A DNA stretch of 64,000 nucleotides from Cryptomeria japonica (lineage: Eukaryota; Streptophyta; Pinopsida; Cupressales; Cupressaceae): positions 810,937,069 through 811,001,068 of the forward strand of contig NC_081414.1 of the NCBI RefSeq assembly GCF_030272615.1, given 5' to 3'. Within the stretch, counting starts at the first letter, position 1, and every line of letters starts with the position of its first letter. Made by a program: the position numbers and the translations under genes. The notes beneath the pieces are model-generated. The model saw only the letters and a program-made list of their open reading frames with translations, ran no database searches and was not told where the DNA came from. Of the stretch, positions 22,801-36,250 are shown one piece after another.

Positions 22801-22815
22801 AAAGTGGGGGCTAAA
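22801..22815 (+). other. Polypurine tract of gypsy E
   Basis: AAAGTGGGGGCTAAA directly precedes the LTR start TGTAGTG. It is the expected plus-strand primer. Confidence 0.7.
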
Positions 22816-23921
22816 TGTAGTGTTATTAAATTGTGACCCTAGAAATTTTTTACTGCATTAGGGTCCTCATGCACGTGAGTTTGAATCCTCTATCCTGATT
22901 AGAGACCGGAGATTCCTCAACCCTGAGAAACAACTTCTTCCTTGGCCTGTGCATCACCTCATCTACACTCTTCCCTGGAGAAAGGGGTAGGGAAGGGAGT
23001 GCTACCACTATTCCCCCTTGGACAAGGGGATGGCACCCTTTTCCTCCCAGGATAGGGGCATGGTGCCCCTGTCCCTACCCTATTTTGGGGTAGGACTCTT
23101 TGTAGGGTTGCATTATTGGTTGTCCATCAAGTGGGAAACTCCCCTGATGTCATCCTGTGACAAAAATCAAATCCACTAATATGTTTTTAAGGGGATTTGT
23201 CCTCTCATTTGGATAAGTTCAACAAGTTGGAGAGGTCGAAGTTGGACAAATTCAAGTTGCATGAGTATTCAAGAATTCAAGTATTCTTTACCAACATTAA
23301 GCATTCTCAAGTCTCCCTTCAAGGCTAGGTGTTGCATTCAAGTCAAGGATCCAACCATTGAAGAGGAGATTGATTTCAACATTCGATTCCACACAAGCAC
23401 TTCTATCAACATTTCTATCACAACCTCCCTCAAGGTGATTTACAATTGAACCAATTGTTACTTGATTAATTCCCAAACTGGGGTTTGACCTAAAAAAAAA
23501 ACCCCTAATCCCAACCCATTTTCCTCTCTTTTATATGTGTAGGTTGTAGGTGTGCAATTGTACTTTCAGATTTGAGCTCCATCTACAGAGGCAGAAAAAC
23601 CCTTTTTGTCTCATGGATTTTTCGAAGGACCATGTACATTTCCTCCACAATCTAGACAACTTTTCCTCAAATTTGTAGGGCAAGTTTGCCTCGACATATT
23701 ATTACCAGACCGAGGTGCACAACTTCATCCCATACTCTGATCTCATGTTATAATCAGTTCTTTGTCACTTTTGCACTACATAATACAATCAATTCCTTTC
23801 CATTTCAAATAAAGAAGAGGGGATCAACTTATCATTCCCATTTCATTCAAAATTCAATCTACCATTCTCATGTGGAGAGATTGAATCTAGTGAATTATCC
23901 TCTCCTCTTCCTAATGTAACA
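22816..23921 (+). repeat. 3' LTR of gypsy E
   Basis: It starts TGTAGTGTTATTAAATTGTGA and parallels the 5' LTR of E2 at 60721-61942 (TGTAGCGTCCTAAAATTGTGA). Clear shared blocks include the TTCAAGGCTAGGTGTTGCATTCAAG segment near 23318 and the GGGTTTGACCTAAA segment near 23481. It ends TGTAACA at 23921. A TGGTGAAAAG follows, resembling the start of the E2 primer site, so the junction may hold a remnant of another copy. A hairpin lies at 23050-23074. Confidence 0.82.
23050..23074 (+). other. Hairpin in gypsy E LTR
   Basis: Arms GGATAGGGGCA and TGCCCCTGTCC pair 10 of 11 around a 3-base loop. A hairpin of similar size and position but different sequence is in the E2 LTR at 60924-60950. Confidence 0.6.
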
Positions 23922-23984
23922 TGGTGAAAAGTGTTTGAAAGGTAATCAATAGTGAGAGTCTCATCTCTCTTTGAGGGAAAGGGT

Positions 23985-25595
23985 AGTTTTCCTCTTTATC
24001 TATCATTCACCATTTTTCCACCTTTACATAAGGATATAGCTAGATCTCTATATTGTGATAATTTTTCTTGCTTAACTTGATAAACTCCTGTCACTTGTCT
24101 TATAACTAGTTGAGAATCTCCATAGATATGTAGATGTTTTATATTTAATGTTAAGGCTCTTTAATTTAAGTTATAGGAGCCTCATATTCAACAATATTAC
24201 TGGTACATAAGAAATTGAGATGATATGATAAAGGGATAGGATTATTTTTAAGAGAAATTAAGACCACCTCTGTACCTGATCCTATACGATATGTAGAGCC
24301 ATAAAAGTACAATTCTGAAGTCTCATCAATCTCAATAGAGAAAATGTATTCATCGGGAAAGGACTCCATATTAGGTAGGGAGAAGGGCGAAGGAGCCTCA
24401 ACTAAGTGGTTAGCCAATGCTTGACCCTTTATTTCCTTTTGTGAGACAAACATAAGTTCAAACTCGGTCAAAATCATAACCCACTTAGCTAAGCGTCCGA
24501 AAAGGTCAATTTTAGAGAAAATATTCTCGATGGGATCAAATTTAATGATACCATGAACTTCAACATTCAAAAGGTAATTCCTTAACTTTTGGGTTGCAAA
24601 GAGAAAAGCAAGGCACTTCCTTTCTATCAAAAAATATTGAGCTTCCTAATTGAGTAGAGTGCGGCTTATGTAATAAACCGGACATTCTCTACCATCCTTA
24701 TCATGTTGTGCCAATAAAGCTACAAGAGAATGAAGGGAAGCAACTGTGTATAGAAGAAAGGGTTTAGAAGGGTCAATAGGTTGAAGAATAGGAGGATTGG
24801 CCAAATAAGTTTTTAGGTCTTCAAATGTTTGACGCCAATCCTCATTCCATTGGAAAATGGTATTATTTGTAAGAAATTGAGTAAAAGGAAAGGTATGATC
24901 CAGAAGTTGAGAAACAAACCTACGAATAACTTGGATCTTTCCCTGCAAACTTTTTAGTTGGGAGACATTCTTAGGAGGTGGCATGTTAACAGTAGCATCT
25001 ATTTTCTTCGTATCCACCTCAATTCCATGATGTGAAACCATGAGCCCTAATAGTTTTCCGCAATCCACACCAAACACATTGTCGAGGATTCAAGCGCATG
25101 TTATACTTATGAATTATCTCAAAGATTTGGCGAAGGATCTTAACATGATCTATATGAAGAATAGATTTAGCTAAGATATCATTGACATAATTTTATAAAG
25201 TATTATGCATATAGTCATGGAAAGATGAGAGACATAGCATAGTGATAGGTTGCACCTATGTTTTTCAATCCAAAAGGCATCATAACCCATCAAAACATGC
25301 CCCAAGCGGTGGTGAAAGCAATTTTTTATTGATCTTGAGGATTAATGAAGATTTTATTATATCCAAAGAAACCATACATGAAGGATAATAAGGCATGAAT
25401 TTCTATAGAATTTACTATCATATTGATACTTGGGAGGGGGAAATCATCTTTTAAAGAGGCTTTGGTTAGATCACAAAAGTCTATACACATCCTAATCTTA
25501 TTTTTCAGACTTAGCCACAACCACAATGTTTGAAATTCATGGGGAATAATCGATAAGATAGATGAATCTAGCATCCAACAATTTTTTAATCTCAT
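23985..25595 (-). pseudogene. Gypsy F reverse transcriptase and RNase H
   Basis: Minus strand. RT starts with KIRMCIDFCDLTKASLKDDF (normally RMCIDFRDLNKA) and LLSFMYGFFGYNKI (25595-25326). The catalytic box reads YVNDILAKS near 25170, with the first Asp of YVDD changed to Asn. The thumb and connection follow (GLMVSHHGIEVD, DWRQTFEDLK), then RNase H (LYFYGSTYRIGSG, where FDGS is expected, and HIYGDSQLVIRQV near 24110). Numerous stops separate the pieces. It ends near 23985 at the junction with gypsy E, so the integrase is missing. An old, inactive copy. Confidence 0.85.
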
Positions 25596-27180
25596 CTTTA
25601 ATAAGTAATGCCACTTTAGGGTGAATCTTTTGAATCTTTTGCTTCACAGATTTAGCATCAGGAATTAGGAAAATGTTATGAGTGACAATCTTAGGATCTA
25701 TGTCAGGAATATCAGAGTATATCTAAGCAAAGATTTTAGGAAATTCAAGTAATAACTTAGAATATTAGTTTTTCTCTTCTTTGTCAAGACATTTCTGTAT
25801 CTTAATGATTTTATCTTCAACATAAGGATTTATCCTAATATCAATTGTGTGACTTATTAGGATATTGCTTTGTTGAGAAGCATCTTTTAATTGAGGAAAC
25901 TCTTTAACTACATCATCATTATTTATTTCTTTCCCAAAGTAAGATTCCACATTTAGACAATAGGGAAAGCCATGATTATGGTGATAACGAGGAAAGTTGT
26001 CATAAGATCCTATGAATTTGGCTAAGGAATCATCATTAGGGAAAACATCCAAAGCTAAGACATTGGAAGAGTCATAGTCAATATAGTCTAGATATTTTAG
26101 TGAAAGAGAAGAAAACTTGACATTAACACTAATAAATGATCTCTTATAGGCTTTAATACACTTAAAAGGATCATAACCAAGTCCAAATGTCATATCACAA
26201 AAGTTGTTTTCCAAGGGAACCTTGATCCCCTATTCTTGAGCACCACATCTATTACCATTATATCTGCATCTAGCTTGGATGTGAAAACTGGTACCATAAA
26301 GATTAGCCATTTCCATGGAAGAAGGAGGATTTTCATAAAGCGAAGGGTTAAAGTCCTCTGAGTAAAAAACGGGAGACGAAATCTGTGAAGCTGCCACAAA
26401 GTTATTACTTAATGGCCCAGAAAAAGCAAATTGCACCTTGGGTTCTCTAGGGGGGATTTTGTATTCCTCTATTAAAGTACGATTGAAATCAAGGGATCCC
26501 CAATCATCTTCTGCAAGAACCTTCTCAACAAAAAAGTTTTTCTCAGTAGTAGAATCAGGTTGAGAAGATTCTCTCTCAAGAATCTTAGGCTCACTTGAGG
26601 AAGAATTGGGAATCAATTCGGATGTTGGAGATAAGTTTGATGAAGTGGTCACATTAGTAGGAGTAGAAGCTTTAGAGGAATTATCTAAGACAATTGGGTA
26701 AGAACAAATTTAAGAGGATTTAGAACTTGATGTTTGTAGACAAGCCTAGAGACTTGTGTCACCTAGAAAGGTATATGTTTTATTGTTGTGAAAGACTTTA
26801 ATTTGCATATGCAATGTATAGGGGAAAAATTTCATGCTATGAATCCAAGGTCACCCTAGCAACAAGTTATATGTCAATTCACCATACATGACATGGATAG
26901 GCATGGGTAAAGTAACAGGAAATACCTTAATAGGCAAGGTAAAGATACCTAGTGAATATTTAGTAACTTTGTCAAAGCCTCGGATACTAAGATAATCAGG
27001 CTTAATAAGAGATGTATCAACATTGATCTTATGCAACAAGTTAATGCTATAAAACATTAAGGCAAGAAATATTGTACACTAGTGTTCACTTTATTGTAGT
27101 ATCATTTATAACAACCCGAATCATCAAAGGATCATATTGTTGTTTAATTTCACTAGAGGGTAGCTCATCTTGTCTAAATA
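25596..27180 (-). pseudogene. Gypsy F protease and protease-RT linker
   Basis: The minus strand from about 27180 reads as a retropepsin-like domain with the segment ending GELTYNLLLG (27057-26851) followed by RPWIH-type sequence, the conserved end of plant gypsy proteases. Next is a long, poorly conserved linker (26652-26230, Ser/Glu-rich; 26214-25765 with GLGYDPFKCIKAY), typical in length of this gypsy group. It is broken by stops. Confidence 0.65.
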
Positions 27181-28255
27181 TAATCAAAGCCTTAGTTGTT
27201 GTGATAGAATTAATCAAGGAATCCATATTATTAGATGTCACTGCACGTGGGACATTTTTTCAATGCATCTTGTAGCATTCCATGATGAGTTTAAGAAGTT
27301 TGAGTCAGATCCCAGAGGCAAATCTTGGCAGGAGTAACTTTAAGTTGTTAAATTGGGTCATAGTCCTTACTAGGAGTTTTTGAAATGTGAGGCACTTGAG
27401 GAGAAATAGGTTGAGCATCAATAAGAGAAGTTTTAATAACTAGACAAGAATTAGGTTTCCTATTGTTTCTCATATTATAGGTATGGGAAACTGCATTATA
27501 ACTCTCTTTAGTTAATTGTTTAGTGTAGCTATAAGGAATCTTAGTGGGATTCCTTCATTGAGCTGCAATGATGGGTTTTTTTGGAGTACTAAATAAATCA
27601 TTACTATATGCACCTTGAACTGTAAAAAGAAATTTATAAGGAAGAGGTGAAGTTGGAGGATGATAAGAACCTTGGGCTACAAAAAGAGGTTTGCTATGTT
27701 CATTCATATTGATCATATTTATTAACCTTTTGGATGCATTATTCTTATTTGAAGGTTTAGGCAAAGACATAAAGTCATCAAGGGCATCATCCAATAAAGC
27801 ATGATCATAATGATTTAAAGGCTTATATTTGGACTCAAAAGGAGACATAACCTCGTAAAGTGAATTATGAAGGTCAACCATGTCATTTTATTTATTGGAT
27901 GAGTTGATTAGTTTTTAGAAAAATGGCATAGTAATAGGGTTGATTAGTTTATAGAAAAATGAGGGTTTAGAAGGCTTAGGGTTCAAAAACTCATCTAGAG
28001 ATTCATCTAATTCATTCTTACTAAACTCATAATCAAAAAACTTTCATACACCATGAAAAGCATGAACATCTTGCAAATAAAAATCTAACATTTTGAAATG
28101 AGAATTGAAATGAAATATAAACACACAATGCAAGCAAATAAAATCACTCTGTTTTTTCTTTTCTTGAATTTTTTCACTTTTTCTTACGTTTATAAAGAAA
28201 AATGAAAAGATACCAAATCTAGATATAATAATGCAATGTAATAAAAATGCAATTG
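27181..28255 (-). pseudogene. Gypsy F 5' internal region (gag remnant)
   Basis: One open piece (27881-27555, MVDLHNSLYEVMSPFE) and scattered short frames lie between primer site and protease. A full gag with a zinc knuckle is not recognisable, so gag is deleted or too decayed to see. Confidence 0.45.
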
Positions 28256-28259
28256 GTTT

Positions 28260-28277
28260 CACATCCAGTTCACCAAA
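28260..28277 (-). other. Primer-binding site of gypsy F
   Basis: On the minus strand TTTGGTGAACTGGATGTG corresponds to TTTGGTGAACCCGACGTG of gypsy E2 at 61944. It marks the LTR boundary. The tRNA is not assigned. Confidence 0.75.
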
Positions 28278-28279
28278 GA

Positions 28280-29912
28280 TGTGTAGGGGACAAAGTGAGA
28301 CTAAGTATGGAAATTGTAATCCCACTCTCATACACACTCACGGAATATGAAAGAGCCTAGGTTGGTGACACACATCAGGCTACTTCTTGTGTGGAAGAGA
28401 GAGACAAGGATCAACTCTTAGATTTTCTATTCCTTTTTTGTAAATGAGAGAGATGAATGATTCAAAATGCAATCTAACCTAGGATGTAAGTAAGCAAGCA
28501 AGCAAACTCTAATCTGGAAATGTAGATCAAAGGACTACTAATATTCTACTCAAAAGTAAATATTAGGTGGCAAAATCAAAGGTACACTTGTATCTAAGCA
28601 TAAATGTCTAGGACCAGGGTGCCACGCTACTCTCCTGATTCTACAAGTCTAGAGCTGCAACTAACAAGATAGGTTCTAAAGCATGCAAGACACTATTCTA
28701 CCAAATCATGCTGATAGAGGGTGGGACCAAGGTGCCACACCCCTATCCTTAGGGTTTTTGATAAAATGTGCACCCAAAAACTATGTTTGTGCGCTCCTAC
28801 AATCGAGAAACTTCCAACGACGCTCGGATCCGAACCTATACTTGAAGCTGCAAAATAGGGTGTTGGGTGGCTATATAGGGTTTTGGCTTAGTCAAACCCC
28901 TATGTTAGTGATTTCCACCTCTATGAATAGCCAATAATGTACTAAAAATATGTGTGCACGAACCTTGTGTGTGTGCAAGATGCTAAAATGAAAGCAAACA
29001 ATCTAGAGCAACCCTGAGGAGTAAACCCTAATTGATTATAATTGACAAAGTAAATTCTCTAAATCCATGATGCAAAGTGATATAAATCATGAATATGAAT
29101 CAAAATTAATATTATTCAAAGACATGAAAACAACATTAAACCATATCCAAACCCAATGGACAGGTACAAGCCAATAATCAGTCGGTGATCTCGTATTGTT
29201 CTACTATATCTCCAAAAGCCCCCAATTGATAAAATATTGCTTGATGGATGTTTGAGGGATGAATGTTGAATATTTTTGAAGAATTCAAAGATCTACTCCT
29301 TCGCTACAAAGAAGGCTCTTTATGCTCCAAAAATGTGCTCTTAGATTCTTAGAAGAAGACCCCTTCAAATGAAGAAAGAGAGATCTTAAGTATGAAACCC
29401 TAGATATTAATTTTATGTTTAGGCTGACCTAGTATTTTAATTTACCGCCAATATTTTGGGGTTAAGAATTATTATATCATAGGATTATGCTCCCAAAATT
29501 TCGGGAAAAAAGTCAAGGACCATGTGCATTCCCGTCATGGTCTGACCAACTTTTCACCAAATTTTTGGGGTCGTTAGATATGATGATTTTAGAGAGAATC
29601 CCAAACTTATAGCTGATTTGGAGATGTTTTGATATGTGAAATGAGGCCTTAAAGGTTGAAATAAGACATAATTAGGATTTATGATTAAATGATTTATTGA
29701 AGGAATAAGATGAAAAGAGGCATGATCAGGGTAAAGGTCCTAACTTCATAGCATGTAAAGTGATGAAACGTGATTTCAGATTTAATTAATTCAATTAACT
29801 AAATGCTGAAAGAGAAATTATAAATGCAAAATGCAAGACACATTAAGGTGGATGCTAGCCTAAGTGTGAAATTATACCACCCTAGCAAAGGTGTACAATT
29901 TATGACACTACA
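28280..29912 (-). repeat. 5' LTR of gypsy F
   Basis: On the minus strand it begins TGTAGTGTCATAAATTGTAC (compare E, TGTAGTGTTATTAAATTGTG) and ends just before the primer site, giving about 1.63 kb. It contains the same hairpin module as the E-family LTRs (29496-29570). Only one F LTR is present. The 3' one was lost at the E junction. Confidence 0.75.
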
Positions 29913-29929
29913 CAATAAATAATCAAAGT

Positions 29930-31250
29930 CTTAATGGCCCAATGAGTGGCTTGAATCCCTCTTAAATAATTAACAATATTTATGGAATCCCTTTCAAGCC
30001 ATACAATGGAGAAGCCACTAGAGATTGCTACCTTCAGACCAATGTAGGATGTAAAAGTATTGACATGGTGGTTTATCTAAGAATCCAAAGGGGGCACAAC
30101 AACTGAGAAAAATCTATCATTGTCATCATGAGCCACTCCTCCACAACCAATAGGTCTAGGATTCCCTTTCTCTACCCCAAATCAGTGTTAATTTTAGTCC
30201 ATGCTTCCAAAGGTGCTTTCCAAACCACACCATCTCTAACCATCTTCTGCTTAGTCAAAGGATTAGAAATAACCCACATAATATTATAGCATTGATCCAG
30301 ATATAGTTCATATTGAGGAGTCATTAGGAGGCCATGAGCATTGATATTGTTACAAGCTACCATAAAATTGTCTTTAATATACAACTTTATCTTCAATGCT
30401 ATCACATTAGGAGGGCAAACAAAATCTTAAAAAACATAGTTATTACATTCTTTGTGAATCCCGCTAGCCACATAAGGCATGGTTAAAGACCATAGAAGCA
30501 AAAGTGAGGGATTATCAGAAGGGGAAACCCATTGAATATATCACACAAAAAAATAATCCAAGAAGACCCATGAGACCAACCATAAGTTAAAAAAATAAGC
30601 CCAAACCTCTTTGTAAAAGGAACACTTAATGAGAATATGAAATGGATCTTCTGCATCCTCCAGACAAAGGAAACATCTATTAGGTAAATCCAACACCCTC
30701 TTGCACAAATTATTGATGGTGAGAATTTTTTTATAAAATTGAAGCTAGAAAAAAAAATTACTTTAGGAACAACAATAGGGTTCCACACCAAAGACCACAA
30801 GCGACGAGGATAAAAGGACAAGACCTACAAATTGAAATTCTTGGAAAGCAAGAAAGAACCATCAAGAGAGAATGCCCACACAAAAGAGTTCTTAACAAAC
30901 ACATCAGGAATATGAGTCAAGGAGAGAAGCTCCTACAGGGGGGCAACTTAGGATCAATGATCAACAAGTTAACCCAATTAGATTTAAGGATATAATCCAC
31001 CACCCAATATCCCAACCTACAAAAGCAAGTCCCCTTAAAATAACTCGCCCAACTAGAAAAACTAAAGAGATAATTACCAATCCACTAGTCATCCTAGAAC
31101 AAAATCTTCCTCTCATCCCCAAGAGACCATTTAATACCTCGAGATACAATAGATTTTAGAAAAGATATATAATTTCACAACACAAAGAAAGCCACCAAAG
31201 GACCTCTATTAGCAAGAAAGCTCTTGAAATTGTCATAGGTATATAAGTAT
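29930..31250 (-). pseudogene. LINE (L1-type) 3' fragment: RT C-terminal zinc region and RNase H
   Basis: Minus strand. From 31250: GIKWSLGDERKILF-type sequence (with DGR usual), the segment after the RT core of plant LINEs. Next is the zinc-binding region (LWSLVWNPIVVPKV, 30821-30483) and then an RNase H-like domain starting PLEAWTKINTDLG near 30180 and KGNPRPIGCGGVAHDD near 30150, which corresponds to the usual KxNxDG and GxGGV motifs with the first Asp region degraded. It is broken by many stops. The 5' end and RT core are absent. Gypsy F lies immediately at its 3' side. Confidence 0.78.
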
Positions 31251-31344
31251 TTATTTTCGACAATATTTAATTATTAAATTAAATATTATAATTGAATAAT
31301 TTATTAATTAATTGATAAGTGTATTAAAGTCATTTTATTATTTT
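31251..31344. other. Short AT-rich spacer
   Basis: Nearly pure A/T between the LINE fragment and the H insertion. No feature seen. Confidence 0.6.
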
Positions 31345-31349
31345 AATAT

Positions 31350-32942
31350 TGTTGGTTAACAAATTTTTCCTCAACAATGATTTGTGTATGTGACTCTATA
31401 ACCCTTTATTTAAAGATCAAATCAGTAACCAATCAGTTGGGTAAACTATAAATAGTTTCCCTCTGAATTGAGGAACAACTCCCTTTATGATATTCAATGA
31501 ATGAATTAAACAAAAAATAAACTTATGAACATACCTTTAACCAGAAAGTACCAAAGGCAAACAACCATTCACACAAAAATGTCATGAGTGTGATTTTTAT
31601 AAAATTGATCACAATGAAAAAAGTAAATAGACTCTGTTTAACTTCTAATAAAATTAATTATAAATGAGTTTATAAACCAATCAATTCCACTAGGATATAT
31701 GATGAATCTTAAAGAAATGAACAATTATTATGCTGAAAAATAAATGCACATAAAATTTTATTCTCACAAACTCAAACACACAAATTTAAGCCTCTAATAA
31801 CCATCCATTCATTCTATTCACAGATGAAAGGTCTTTTTCAAAACACCATATATCAAAATATTACGGCTAAGTCTATGATCCCCAAAAATACTTGAAACTT
31901 TTCAAAGTCGTTTTAAAACATATAAATAGCCAACAAAGGTTAAATGTCTTTGAAATAAAGAGTTACTTAACTCTACTTGAAAGTAAAAATTAGTTTTTGG
32001 CATAGCTAAAAACTATTCAAAAACCAAATCAAATAAACTAGAATAGTGGTCAAAATTTGTTGGCATAATTAGGGTTGATGTTACGATGCAGAATCTCTAG
32101 ACAAGCTCTATTTTGTAGCAAGGACACATTTCCATTCCACATAGGTTGTACAAAAGCTTTGAATAATCTAAAAGTTAGGAAGTGTAATGTGGGTAATCCA
32201 TTGTGTCCAAACCTCCTTATTCTGCCTAACTTGCATCACTTTACTCACATGATTATCCAGGTTCCCAATGCAAAGGGTTAACAAAGATTTTTTTTCGCTC
32301 TCCCAGAGAAATTTTCTATTGTTAACGCTTTTGCCTCTTTTATATAATCAATTTTTTTTTTTGAAACACTGAATTATATTATTTGTATCCTCTATGGATT
32401 TATCATCATCCTTTAAGCATTTAACACCAATACATTTAAGATCATTCTGCATCGATAAAAAGAGCTCCTTTAACTCCTTCAACAACTTAGCAGATTCTAC
32501 ATACCCCTATGTCACAATCGAGTTTTGCCATTCTATGTTCTTTCTACTCATATACAACACATTATCATCCAAGCCAGACACTTCCTTCTCTGCTAGAAAT
32601 CTCATTATACCGCATTTTGGACTTCACTCATCTAAGCAACCATTGTTAACCATTTGGCTTCCTCTTTCTTCTGTGAGGCCTACTTTGTTTCCACTTCTTT
32701 AATTACCACTAGAATATCATCATACACTTTACTCAAATCTATGATAGAGCTTGTATGCTCCTAGATTATTGCTTCCAACCATTCTAAAAACACCTCAATT
32801 ATCATTTTGCTTCTCTAAATTTGGCTCAACATTTTCCGGTTGATTACGGATTTAGGATGAAAGGATATAGGTAACTGTGAGATTGGCCGAGGGATACGAT
32901 TATGAATAACATCAATATATTTGGCCATCAACTTTAATGGCT
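31350..32942 (-). repeat. 3' LTR of gypsy H
   Basis: It matches 42093-43690 along its length (about 1.6 kb). AATAT lies at 31345-31349 and again at 43691-43695, a 5-bp target duplication. The outer part nearest ORF3 has coding character on the minus strand that continues ORF3 (see that entry). Confidence 0.88.
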
Positions 32943-35374
32943 ACTTCAATTCCTATTTATCCTTTTCATCTTTTAAGGTTTTTGTAATGATCTTCTTGGG
33001 GGAAGCTCCCAAGTGATGTGCATCTGTGGCCCTTGAAGCAATCCAAATATTTATCTTTTCAATAGTAAAATATTTGTCTATAGGTTTATCGACTTCTTCA
33101 TTTGGTAGAGGGTGAGATACCTCTGCTATCCAATTTTTTGTATCTGAATCAAAGTCCATCCTTAAAATAGTCTTCAATTTATTGGAGTTACGAGTCCTTC
33201 CTAGACACTTGCTCACCATATATTCAATTGGCATTGAGGTTGGTACTACATTCCTCTTTTTGTTGCTGAAAGACATTTCCAGCCATTAAGGAGCACTAGT
33301 TGTTTCACTTCTATCTATAGGAACCTAGTTATGTATCACATTAATTACCACCATTATGTTTGTAGGTCTGTAACCTCCTCAAGTGGCTTTTCTATATCAA
33401 TAATCTCCACATCTAGGAGTCCCTCCTTTAACTCTGCCATTGTGTCTTAAACCTCTTGAGATGCCTGTAAATCAACCATATCAGTATTGTCTTGATTTCC
33501 TTTGCTTTTACTCCTAGTCTTGGACTGAGTGGCACAAATAGGTAATTGGCTTACAAGGGATTTTTTAATTTCTTGGTAGCTACACCTTCAATTTTAATTC
33601 TAACAACACCTGAACCATAATATTGAATAGATTCATTAGATGAAATAATTAGGGGCTAGGAAGGAGGATCTTCGATAATATTCTTCCCAATCATTTGTTC
33701 CCTCAACCATTTTTCATTCCTTCAGATTACAGGAAATGTCTTTTGTCAGAGTTGATCCTCATCATCTTTTTCCCTATCTATCTCTAGGATAGGATGACCT
33801 TGAACCTTTTCAGCATATTGCGGGTCTATTACATCACCCTCTCTTTCTTATCTAATCTTAGACACATTAATTTCTAACTGCACAGTAACAATCTGGTTCA
33901 TCGTGAACCTAGATCAGATTCTTTTTCTAACCTCAAACTCATCATAGAAATCTTACCAAAAATATTCTAACTGAGGAATATGTGATAAACCAAGCCTAAG
34001 TCTTAAATGAGTCTATGCATACCCTTTATTATCAAACTTTGTGCAAGATACATAATATTGTAGGTTGAGTTTTTTGAAATCCACTTCTAGGTTCAACCCA
34101 TCAGAAACTGATTTACAAATATAATGCCCTAACTCAACAGGGAAAGAAAGTTTTGAATCCTACTTTGTTATTATCCTCTTATCAATGTGGCTTAATTGCC
34201 TACAAATTTCTATTAACACAAAGTGGTGCAATGCATACCATGGCAATCTGAATGGTTCACCTTCAAATCCTCCCATTCTTATATATATAAAATAAGGAAA
34301 TTAACTAAAATAACTATCATAGGTACTTATCAGCTACATCACTTTGTCTGACAACCTTTTGTTTACATTTCCTTGCAACTCATGAACCAATATACTTGTA
34401 AACACATCATTCACCCTCCTAAAGTTCTCATGGCATCTTTGCAACTATAAGTGAGAATGTTAGTCATAAATCTCCATTCCTTCTAACCATGGTTCATGAT
34501 ATAGTCCTCGCTAGGGTCTAATGCAAGCCAAACAATAAAATAGATATGAAGACATATAAAAGGTTTTATTTCCAAGTAAATTTCTTGGACCTTCATGAAG
34601 TTTTTCTACAATAAGTTTTTCCCAGAATAAATAATGTTCACCTTCTAAAATCACTTGAATGAAGAAATACACCCAATATTCATAGAAAAATGCTTGTTGA
34701 CTACTGTTTGCCTTATGCAACAGAATTACAATATCCCTGAATTCTCTAATCAAGTGTTCTCTTGTTAATGGATTAGGAAACCTTGAACCTCCTTTTTGAA
34801 ATTTCAACAAACAATTTCTAGCTATCACACTTCTATATATGGCCTTTTTCTGAGAGAAGAAGCCATAGGATGAGGCTATTGCCCTGTCTTCATAGGGTTC
34901 TTTTAGGGGAATTTTCATTACAACCATTATAGTTTCCTTATTGATATTCAATAACACACCCCCATTTATAGACCTAATACACCTGTGTTCTGGGTCATAT
35001 CTATTCATACATTCTTGCACCAATTTGGGAAATTGCATAGTTGTAGGAAAAACAACAGCTTCTATAAGCCCACTATTTACAATTTTCTTCATCATTGGGG
35101 TATCTTTTGGATTTTTAGCTCTTTCAAGGAAATCTTCTAGACTAGCCTATGCTAATGAAGTATCCTAAAATTTAGGTAGGGAACATATAAGACAAAAGCT
35201 TAGCCCTAATTTAGGGAACATAGGCCTCATTGCAGTGATTTTCCCAAACACAAATTTAACTGATATACCATACTAGAGAAAATCTAAGAAATTCAACCAA
35301 TTTTCTTCTGAGGCAAAAATATTATAGAGACAGAAAGAAATTTTAAAACTCGTCTTTGATACAATCAAATTCAT
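32943..35374 (-). pseudogene. H ORF3: accessory protein downstream of integrase, decayed
   Basis: ATG at 35374 (MNLIVSKTSFKISF) begins a frame that, apart from a few stops, runs through 35095-34511 (194 open codons) and on to 32953. The segment contains LIEAVVFPTTMQFPKLV, ETIMVVMKIPLKEP and, near 34530, FYMSSYLFYCLACI. Order and spacing resemble A1 ORF2, B ORF2 and ORF D, suggesting a common accessory domain. The C-terminal part is charged and coiled-coil-like, and its coding character continues into the LTR (32870-32390), where both LTR copies keep similar residues. It sits where Tat/Athila-type gypsy elements carry extra ORFs. The function is unknown. It has no enzyme motif. Confidence 0.65.
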
Positions 35375-36250
35375 GCTAATCCTAAAGAATAGAGCTAATT
35401 ACCTTTAGCGCCAAACTCTTATCTTTCTAAATTTAGCTTCTTATTGATGAAACAAATCATTTGAAGTCTATAAAAGGCTTAAGCATATGGCTACACAACT
35501 GCCATGCTTTGAAAATCAAATCCACTCATGCTGGGTTAATGTCAAACTGACATAATTATGACACTTGCATTAATTACTAATCACTCAACTTTAGATGCTT
35601 ACCATATAATGATTTCTTCTAGCTATGGAAACCTTTTATTGAAAAATTGAAGTTCCCAAGATTCCCAAAATATTTCCCTTTTCCTTGACCTTTTCCCTCC
35701 ATTTGTTGCTTAACATTTGTTTATTTGCTCCATGCACTTTTACACTTGCAAAAATTTGAATTGAGATGAAGGGTTCAACCGTTCAAGCTCGCTAGTAATT
35801 GAGATTTATCCTGCAAACTTCAAACTTCATTTAACAAAGACTCGATATATACATATACAAGATGAACCTTGAACCAGTGAACTAATGAACTAACATATAG
35901 GTTCAAGCGAAGAGTTCAAAAAGAACTCTTTGAGATATAAAGGTCAAAACAGGGAGAATATATAATAAAATAATAATGACTCAAGAAATTATCGATGGGA
36001 TTGCAATTAATATACTGTATTTTTACATTAATGGAATTTATGAGAAGATTTAACATGTGCACATATATTGGTAATAATTGGCTCTGACTAGGGACTGGGA
36101 TAGTAAAGGACAAGGAGACAAACTTAGAATCTCTGGTTATGCAAAAACTTAGAAACACAAAGAGAAGGACCGAGAAAAACCAAAATCACATAGCTAAAAC
36201 TTACAATTACAAGATGACTAAAAAAAAGAATATGTACAAGAATAGGGAAT
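35375..36250 (-). other. Spacer between H integrase and ORF3
   Basis: No coding frame stands out. A TATATGTATATAT run on the minus strand near 35850 could act as a TATA element for ORF3. This is weak evidence. Confidence 0.4.

Noticed and set aside
23922-23984. Possible second primer site TGGTGAAAAG after the gypsy E 3' LTR
   Set aside because: Only the first seven bases match the E2 site and no internal region follows, so it is too weak to call another element.
32394-32702. Plus-strand frame conserved between the two H LTRs (compare 43203-43475)
   Set aside because: The minus-strand frame through the same bases continues the accessory ORF3 and reads better as protein; the plus frame is its shadow.
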